Shown: positions 50,888-56,663 of the stretch, in pieces | How the letters are laid out: each line of letters begins with the position of its first letter | Position numbering within the stretch: the stretch's first letter is position 1 | Assembly (NCBI GenBank): GCA_022704145.1 | Contig: JAKJGY010000006.1 | Coordinates: forward strand, 1 to 56,663 | DNA: 56,663 bases | DNA from: Verrucomicrobiota bacterium | GTDB lineage: Bacteria; Verrucomicrobiota; Kiritimatiellia; RFP12; UBA1067 | Direction of reading: 5' to 3' | Notes under the pieces: generated by a model | Database searches by the model: none | The model's input: only the letters and a program-made list of their open reading frames with translations | Told to the model about the DNA's origin: nothing | Program-made: the position numbers and the translations under genes

Positions 50888-52228
50888 ATGCGCGTCAATC
50901 GGCGAGGGTTCATGCGGGTTTCCACAGCGGCCGGCCTGACGGTGCTGGGGGGGCGGCAGGCGCTGTTCGGACAGGGGGCGCCGTCCAATACGCTGCGCGT
51001 GGCGGTGATGGGGTGTCACGAGAAAGGGCGGGGGTTCGCGCTGATGCGTTCGGTGGCGGCGCTGCCCGGGGTGGAGGTGGTGACGGTCTGTGACGTGGAC
51101 GCGCGGGCCCGCGAGGCGGCGGCGGCCGAGATTCTCAAGCGGACGCAGCGGGAGCCGAAGAAGACGGCCGATTTGCGCCAGGTGCTGGAGGACCGGACGG
51201 TGGACGGCGTGATCTGCGCCGCGCCGGACCATTGGCATGCCCCGGCGGCGCTGATGACGATGCGGGCCGGGAAGGCGATCTATGTCGAGAAGCCGGTCTC
51301 CCATAATCCGCGCGAAGGGGAGATCCTGGTGCGGGCCGCGCAACAGACGGGTATGGTGTTCCAGATGGGCAGCCAGCGCCGCTCGTCGGCCGTCTACCAG
51401 CGGGCGATCCAGGAGATCCGGGCGGGGATCATCGGCGAGCCGCGTTTCGCCCGCACCTGGTACGCCAACATGCGCGAGCCGATCGGCAAGGGCCAGGCGC
51501 TGCCGCCGCCCGACTGGCTGGACTGGGATTTGTGGCAGGGGCCTGCGCCGCGCCGTCCCTATCAGGACAATGTGGTTCACTACAACTGGCACTGGTTCTA
51601 TCACTGGGGTACGGGGGAGTGCGGCAACAACGCGACGCACTATGTGGACGTGGCGCGCTGGGCGCTGGACGTGACCTTCCCCACGCGTGTGACCAGCGGC
51701 GGCGGGCGCCTGTTCCATTCCGACGACGACTGGCAGTGGTTTGACACCCAGCAGGCGACGTTCGAGTTTCCCGGCAACCGGTTCATGACGTGGGAGGGGA
51801 TGTCCTCAACGCGCGCGCAGCCTTATGCGGATAAAGGTACGGGGGCGATGGTCTACGGGCTGAAGGGCGCGATTCTGTTTACGCCCGACAATGTCTGCAC
51901 GCTCTTCGATAAGGCGGGCAAGAAGGTCAAGGAGTGGAACGATAAGGACGACTCGGCTGACCCGACCAACCGGACGAATCCGACCTCCCAACTGGATGCG
52001 GCGCATCTCTCGAACTGGGTGGCCTGTGTCCAGGCCCGGGACACGAAGACGCCTGCCCCTGCGGACGTGGCCCATGCGAGCACGCTGCTGACCCACCTCG
52101 CCAATATCGCCCAGCGTACGGGCGAGACGGTGCGTGTCGACCCTGCCACCGGCGCGCTGGCTCCGGGGAGCGCGGGTGCGGCCTTCTGGTCGCGGGAGTA
52201 TGAGAAGGGGTGGGCGTTGGAGGCGTAA
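50888..52228 (+). CDS. Tat-exported Gfo/Idh/MocA-family oxidoreductase
   Basis: 446 residues. The N-terminus MRVNRRGFMRVSTAAGLTVL is a twin-arginine signal (RRGFM), so the folded enzyme with its nicotinamide cofactor is exported by the Tat pathway encoded at 24.9-26.2 kb. The Rossmann part begins RVAVMGCHEKGRG, a variant of the GxGxxG loop. AAPDHWHAPAAL and EKPVSHN are family motifs; the C-terminal domain is GFO/IDH type with HWFYHWGTGECGNNATHYVD. Members act on sugars or inositol; others in the Tat-exported group include glycosidases with NAD-assisted chemistry. Substrate is unknown. GGGAGGT lies six bases before ATG 50888. Confidence 0.9.
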   Translation: MRVNRRGFMRVSTAAGLTVLGGRQALFGQGAPSNTLRVAVMGCHEKGRGFALMRSVAALPGVEVVTVCDVDARAREAAAAEILKRTQREPKKTADLRQVLEDRTVDGVICAAPDHWHAPAALMTMRAGKAIYVEKPVSHNPREGEILVRAAQQTGMVFQMGSQRRSSAVYQRAIQEIRAGIIGEPRFARTWYANMREPIGKGQALPPPDWLDWDLWQGPAPRRPYQDNVVHYNWHWFYHWGTGECGNNATHYVDVARWALDVTFPTRVTSGGGRLFHSDDDWQWFDTQQATFEFPGNRFMTWEGMSSTRAQPYADKGTGAMVYGLKGAILFTPDNVCTLFDKAGKKVKEWNDKDDSADPTNRTNPTSQLDAAHLSNWVACVQARDTKTPAPADVAHASTLLTHLANIAQRTGETVRVDPATGALAPGSAGAAFWSREYEKGWALEA

Positions 52229-52241
52229 GCCCGGCGGACGG

Positions 52242-52268
52242 GCCGCGCGCGGGGTTGCTGCGCGCGGC
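52242..52268 (+). terminator. GC-only hairpin after the oxidoreductase
   Basis: GCCGCGCGC (52242-52250) pairs with GCGCGCGGC (52260-52268) over a 9-base loop. No T-run follows, so termination efficiency is doubtful. Confidence 0.4.
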
Positions 52269-52341
52269 GGTTGCGGGATCGTCTTGGCGCAGGTCTGGAG
52301 TGTGATGTTGTCGGGGATCAGCGAACAAACGGAGGTGGATT

Positions 52342-52920
52342 ATGGCATCGATCAAGGGGTCACGGACAGAGAAGAATGTGCTGACGGCGTTCGTCGGCGA
52401 GTCGGTCGCGCGGAACAAGTATACGTACTGGGCGGCGCAGGCCAAGAAGGAGGGCTTCGTCCAGATCGAGTCGATTTTCGAGGAGACTGCGAATCAGGAG
52501 AAGGAGCACGCCAAGCGGCTCTTTAAGTTCCTCGAGGGCGGGGAGGTCGAGGTGTGCGCGACGCTGCCTGCGGGCGTGATCGGCAAGACGGCGGACAATC
52601 TGGCGCATGCGGCCGAGGGTGAGGAGTACGAGTGGCAGACCATGTACCCGACCTTCGCCCGGGTGGCGCGCGAGGAGGGCTTCGAGGAGATCGCGAAGGT
52701 GATGGAGAGTATCGCGGTGGCCGAGAAGTTCCATGGCGAGCGTTACCGCGCGCTGGCGTCGAATATCCTGAAAGGCGTGGTCTTCAAGCGTGAGGATCCG
52801 CAGACCGTCTGGCGCTGCCGCAACTGCGGCTATCTGCACGTCGGCACGGACGCGCCTGACGCGTGCCCGGCATGCGCGCACCCGAAAGCCCACTTTGAGC
52901 TGACCGCCACCAACTGGTAG
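52342..52920 (+). CDS. Rubrerythrin
   Basis: 192 residues. The N-terminal ferritin-like four-helix domain carries the diiron ligands in segments such as AFVGESVARNKYTYWA, FEETANQEKEHAKRL, AAEGEEYEWQTMYP and ESIAVAEKFHGERY. The C-terminal rubredoxin domain has WRCRNCG and CPACAHPKAHF, giving the four iron-binding cysteines. Rubrerythrin reduces hydrogen peroxide in anaerobes. The ATG at 52342 has GGAGGT five bases upstream. It ends at a strong terminator. Confidence 0.97.
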   Translation: MASIKGSRTEKNVLTAFVGESVARNKYTYWAAQAKKEGFVQIESIFEETANQEKEHAKRLFKFLEGGEVEVCATLPAGVIGKTADNLAHAAEGEEYEWQTMYPTFARVAREEGFEEIAKVMESIAVAEKFHGERYRALASNILKGVVFKREDPQTVWRCRNCGYLHVGTDAPDACPACAHPKAHFELTATNW

Positions 52921-52951
52921 GCGCGGGCGGCGCGGAAGGCCGCGCGACGCG

Positions 52952-52995
52952 ACACGCCGTTGCGCCCCGGTGCGCGCCGGCGTGTCTTTGTTTTT
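52952..52995 (+). terminator. Strong intrinsic terminator of rubrerythrin
   Basis: ACACGCCG (52952-52959) pairs with CGGCGTGT (52978-52985), with an inner GCGC/GCGC pairing, followed by CTTTGTTTTT. Confidence 0.88.
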
Positions 52996-53016
52996 CGAGG
53001 GAAAAAAGGGGGCCGT

Positions 53017-56000
53017 ATGAGAATCCAGGCCGGCGCCGTCGTGTGCGCGTGGGTGTGCGTTGTCGCTTCAGGGCTTGCGGCGCAGGAGCTAACGCTCAGC
53101 GAGACGCCGCAGGGCCAGGTGTTCGGCAACGAGCGGCTGGCGGTACGGCTTGACCCGCAGACCGGCTGGGCCTGCGAGGTGCTCTGTGACGGCCGTGCCG
53201 TGGTCGAGGCGGCGGCGACGCGGCAGTTTTTCGACCTCAAGCAGGATGAGGGCTGGGTGACGGGCGGCGGAGCCCAGATCGAGGGGCTCGGGGTCACGCG
53301 CGTCGCGTCGGACACGGTTTGCAGCCGGATGCGCGTGGGGGAGTGGTCGCTCGACGCCTATGTCCAGCTCTTTCCCGAGCCGCGCCGGGTCAGGCGCTGG
53401 TTTGAGATCACGTGGAACGGCCAGAGGGACGCCAAGCTCAAAGCCTTCTGGTTCCAGGGCGGCGAGCTGCCGCTCGGGCCCGGCGGGAGCTACTTCGCGC
53501 CCGCGCAGTACCCGCCGCGCCGCACGGTCACCGCCGCGCTGGTGCCGGGCCGCAGGGTCGGCAGCGGCCGGAGCCCGTATCCGATCATCGCCGAGACCGG
53601 CGGCGGCTGGTCGGCGGTCTGGACGCATGACGAGCTGGTGCCGTACGCCGACCGCGGCAGCGCCAGCGCGCAGGAGGAGGCGGGGCGCATCCGTGTGACA
53701 CAGGCGTTCCACGCGCAGGGCCACATGCGCAAAGGCGAGCCGCAGAAAGTCGGCGACGCCTGGCTGTGGCTACAGCCGAATGATGCCGAGACCGCCCTCG
53801 TGCGCATGGGCGAATGGTTCCGACAGGTCGGCCAGGTGCCGCCCGCCGACCGCCCCGCGTGGCTCAAGCGCGTCATCCTCTACTCCTTCCACCCGGGCGG
53901 CACGATCGGCTCGCAGTGCCAGGATCTCGGCGGGTTCCAGGCCGCGACGGCGCTGCTGCCGCACATCCGGGGCCTCGGCTGTAACGCGCTCTGGCTGATG
54001 CCGCTGGAGGACAAGTCGATCTACTGGCCGCGCGACTACTACAAGCTGCAGGAGGGGCTCGGTTCGCCTGAAGACTACAAGGCGCTGACCGCCCAGGCCC
54101 GCGCGCTGGGAATGCGCGTGTGGCAGGACTGCGTGCCGCACGGCGGCTGCAACGAGTATCCGCGCGCCAAGGAGCACCCCGAGTGGCTCGCCCAGAACGA
54201 GGACGGCTCCACGCTCCACTACTGGTGCTTCGACTTCAACTGGCCGACCTGGATCGACTACATGAGCGGTGTCGTCTCCTTCTACACGCGCGAGTACGGC
54301 CTCGACGGCTTCCGTATCGACGCCTGCGGCGGCAGTAAGATCCCGAACTGGAACCCCGCGATCCCCTACGCGCGCGCCAGCCACGCGCAGGCCCAGGGCG
54401 GCCTCGCCATGCAGCGCGCGCTGCGCGCCGCCGTCAAGACGCTCCGGCCCGACGGCGCCAACCTGGCGGAGGTCGGGTCCAGCATCCACGGCGCGGTGAG
54501 CGACTCGACCTACGACTTCGACCTCTGCTACAGCGTCTTGCACGACTTCCGCAAACTGCCCGCCGAGGAGTTCGTGCCGCGCCTGAGGCGCTGGCTCCAC
54601 GAGCAGCAGTGCGCGGAGATCCCCGACCTCGTGCGCATGCGCCACGTCGAGAGCCACGACAGCCTGCGCAGCGGGCTCTGGTACGGCGCGGACGCGCAGC
54701 GCGCGCTGGTGGCGCTGACCTCGTGGATCCACGGCATCCCCATGGTCTACCACGAGATGGAGGACGGCCACTACGAAGCCTACCGCCGCATCTTCCACGT
54801 GCGCAGCCAGGTGCCCGAGCTGAACGACGGCGCGGCGGACTACCTCAGCGTGACCGCGCCTGACGGCGTGTTCGCCTGCCTGCGCACCAACGCCGCGAGC
54901 GCGTCGGTGGTGCTCGTGAACCTGAGCGGGCGGCCGGTGGCCGGCGCGGTCTCCGCGCCCGCCGCGGCGTTGCGCGGGGCGTCGTGGGCGCGCGACCTGA
55001 TGACCGGCGCGAAGGTGACGGCGCGCGACGGGCGCCTGGAGGTCACGCTCGCGCCGTTCGGCTACACGGTGCTACGGTTCGGGGGGCGGGCGCTGCCGGA
55101 ACTGAAGCCTGCGCGCACGGCGGGCGTACTCGCCGCAACGCCGTCGGCGGCACCCACGCGGCCCTCCGCGATGAGCAGGTGGCTCGACCGCCTGACTCAA
55201 GACGAAAGGGTCGGCGTGATCGGCGGCGAGGGCGAGCCCAAACGATTAGAGTTTGAAGGGGGCTCTCTGTTGGCCGGTGATCGCGGAGGCAACCCGTTCG
55301 CGACCCGCCTTGAGCTGGGCGGGCTCACCGTTATCGAAGGATCGGATATTGTGCTGCCGGAGTCTGCGGTGACGCGCAAAGGGGCAACGAGCCAGTCGTT
55401 CGCATCGGAGCAGATCGAGTTGAAGCAGGCGTTCGGTGCGCAGAGCTTGGCGGTCCGCTACACCCGAATACAGGACGGTGCCGCGGCGAGCGCAGCCTGG
55501 GAAGGTCGCGCGCCGGAGGGCGCTGCGCTGGTGCTCAGCCTGCCGGCGGCGGAACGCTGGTTCGCGGCGACGGCGGAGGGAAGGTTCGAGAGCCCGTTCC
55601 GCGTGCGTCATCCGGGGTGCGACGGCGTGGTCGGCTCGATCTACCGGCTGCCGCAGGGCGGGGCGGCGCTGTGGGACTCGCGGCTGCACCCGTTCGGGCT
55701 GGACGCGGCGCACGCGCGGGTCGGGGCCGAGGTCGGCGGTCGGCGCGTGTCGTTCGCGTTCGACCCGGAGCGTCTGCCCGCTTCCGTGCAACTGCTCGAC
55801 CGGGTCGGCGACGACCATGGGCTCAAGGTTCTGATCACGTGGCGCGAGGCCGAGGCGGGCGTGGACGAGGTGCGCTTCACGATCCGGACGGACGAGCGCG
55901 GCGCGGCGCCGGCGGCCGGTACGGGCGACGCGCGGCTCACGGCGGTCGGCGGCGGCTGGCAGTTCGAGAACGCGCACTACCGCGCGCGGGTCGGGCGCAG

Positions 56001-56663
56001 CGGCGCGCTGGCGGGGCTGTGGCGGCGGGAGGGGGAGGCCTGGAAGCCGGTGGTGCGGCGGTCGAAGCTCTATACCGACAGGGGTTTCGAGGGCGACAAG
56101 GACTGCTCGCAGGAGGACGACGTGGAGGCCACGGCGCGGATCGAACGCTGCGCGGAAGGTGTCCGGCTGAGTTTCTGCGGCGAGCTGCGGGGCTTCTACC
56201 GTTTTGACAAGATGGCGCATCCGATCCGCTTCTACAGCGCGTACCTGTTCGGCGACGGGCCGGCTTTCCGGCGCACCTGCGCGTTCAACGCGGAGACGGT
56301 GACGGCCGCAAAGTACGCGTTCCTCTCCTTTCTGACGAACGTGGAGGGGGCGGAGCGCGTGGCGTTCAGCGACGCGGGCGGCGAGTTTCTCGCCGGTTTG
56401 CGGGGCGACGGCAAGGCGCGTGCGGCGCAGACGGCGAAGGCGGCCGATCCGGCGCGTCTGCCGTGCGAGGTGCGGGTGTCGGACGCCGCGGGGCTGGCGT
56501 TGCGGCTCTCCGGCCTGACCTGGTTCGGGCAGCGGCCGGCGAATATCTTCCTGCACGGCGCGGATCTGCATCTGGCGTGGATGGACGGCGCGCCCGACAA
56601 CAGCGGGGCGGGGCGTTGGAACGGCGTGTCGCTGAGCGTGTCGTGCGCGGAGGGGGCGGAGGC
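53017..56663 (+). CDS. Large secreted GH13-like glycosidase (3' end outside window)
   Basis: The frame is open from ATG 53017 to the right edge, at least 1215 residues. AAGGGGG lies just upstream. A signal peptide (AGAVVCAWVCVVASGLAAQE) is clear. A beta-rich N-terminal domain (about 25-280) precedes a GH13-type barrel: region I DCVPHG (371 on), region II GLDGFRIDA with D435 as nucleophile, region III NLAEVG with E485 as acid/base, and region IV VESHD with D548. A C-terminal sheet domain follows to about 700. The next 500 residues (from about 55200) are not recognised; they include DRGFEGDKDCSQEDDVEATAR and look beta-rich. Substrate is not known; alpha-glucans are the family norm, but the N-terminal domain and lack of typical amylase loops leave this open. 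Confidence 0.88.
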   Translation, partial: MRIQAGAVVCAWVCVVASGLAAQELTLSETPQGQVFGNERLAVRLDPQTGWACEVLCDGRAVVEAAATRQFFDLKQDEGWVTGGGAQIEGLGVTRVASDTVCSRMRVGEWSLDAYVQLFPEPRRVRRWFEITWNGQRDAKLKAFWFQGGELPLGPGGSYFAPAQYPPRRTVTAALVPGRRVGSGRSPYPIIAETGGGWSAVWTHDELVPYADRGSASAQEEAGRIRVTQAFHAQGHMRKGEPQKVGDAWLWLQPNDAETALVRMGEWFRQVGQVPPADRPAWLKRVILYSFHPGGTIGSQCQDLGGFQAATALLPHIRGLGCNALWLMPLEDKSIYWPRDYYKLQEGLGSPEDYKALTAQARALGMRVWQDCVPHGGCNEYPRAKEHPEWLAQNEDGSTLHYWCFDFNWPTWIDYMSGVVSFYTREYGLDGFRIDACGGSKIPNWNPAIPYARASHAQAQGGLAMQRALRAAVKTLRPDGANLAEVGSSIHGAVSDSTYDFDLCYSVLHDFRKLPAEEFVPRLRRWLHEQQCAEIPDLVRMRHVESHDSLRSGLWYGADAQRALVALTSWIHGIPMVYHEMEDGHYEAYRRIFHVRSQVPELNDGAADYLSVTAPDGVFACLRTNAASASVVLVNLSGRPVAGAVSAPAAALRGASWARDLMTGAKVTARDGRLEVTLAPFGYTVLRFGGRALPELKPARTAGVLAATPSAAPTRPSAMSRWLDRLTQDERVGVIGGEGEPKRLEFEGGSLLAGDRGGNPFATRLELGGLTVIEGSDIVLPESAVTRKGATSQSFASEQIELKQAFGAQSLAVRYTRIQDGAAASAAWEGRAPEGAALVLSLPAAERWFAATAEGRFESPFRVRHPGCDGVVGSIYRLPQGGAALWDSRLHPFGLDAAHARVGAEVGGRRVSFAFDPERLPASVQLLDRVGDDHGLKVLITWREAEAGVDEVRFTIRTDERGAAPAAGTGDARLTAVGGGWQFENAHYRARVGRSGALAGLWRREGEAWKPVVRRSKLYTDRGFEGDKDCSQEDDVEATARIERCAEGVRLSFCGELRGFYRFDKMAHPIRFYSAYLFGDGPAFRRTCAFNAETVTAAKYAFLSFLTNVEGAERVAFSDAGGEFLAGLRGDGKARAAQTAKAADPARLPCEVRVSDAAGLALRLSGLTWFGQRPANIFLHGADLHLAWMDGAPDNSGAGRWNGVSLSVSCAEGAE

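Overview
The window looks like a chromosomal segment of a GC-rich (roughly 65%), Gram-negative, probably anaerobic polysaccharide degrader. An outer membrane is implied by tolB, pal, an LptE-like lipoprotein, a BamD-like TPR protein and an MsbA-like exporter. Rubrerythrin suggests an anaerobe or microaerophile. Large secreted glycosidases (GH2 with an NPCBM-type domain, a GH74-like Asp-box propeller, a GH13-like protein) indicate a glycan-based diet. This mix, plus the short TGGAA-type micro-repeats, made me think of the PVC superphylum, perhaps Kiritimatiellota. That placement is inference only. No tRNA, rRNA, CRISPR array or insertion sequence was seen.

Layout. 1-5.1 kb: 3' part of a GH2 beta-galactosidase, then gdhA with its own promoter and terminator. 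5.2-14.8 kb: a polymorphic-toxin locus. A 2419-residue secreted RHS protein ends in an AT-rich tip that resembles a permuted papain-like enzyme. A small membrane protein follows, coupled to it by a GTGA overlap, then a second promoterless copy of the RHS core with a different tip and a second small membrane protein. 14.95-20.3 kb, minus strand: bamD-like, lptE, hflX and a GH74-like secreted propeller, the last three joined by ATGA overlaps. 20.4-28.9 kb, plus strand: serA, prmA (apparently with a CTG start), tolB-pal, tatA/B-tatC, hisB-hisA and an M16 protease.

29.0-35.2 kb, minus strand: rdgC, a membrane protein and an OmpR-type response regulator with its histidine kinase; upstream of these lie a membrane protein, ruvB and a zincin-like peptidase. 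35.4-40.6 kb, plus strand: gatC-gatA, then a methyltransferase and a PD-(D/E)XK nuclease-like protein, then gatB. The methyltransferase-nuclease pair sits exactly between gatA and gatB, with ATGA stop/start overlaps at both outer junctions. 40.6-50.8 kb: three GspE/PilT-family ATPases in a row (PilB-like, PilT, PilB-like), trxB, an MsbA-like exporter, murJ, ybaB and recR. 50.9-56.7 kb: a Tat-exported Gfo/Idh/MocA oxidoreductase, rubrerythrin and a GH13-like secreted protein that runs off the right edge.

The two most interesting systems are the restriction-modification-like pair built seamlessly into the gatCAB operon, and the RHS toxin locus with its displaced spare tip and two candidate immunity genes. 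Starts were chosen from Shine-Dalgarno spacing and overlaps. Family names come from motif recognition by eye, with no database search.
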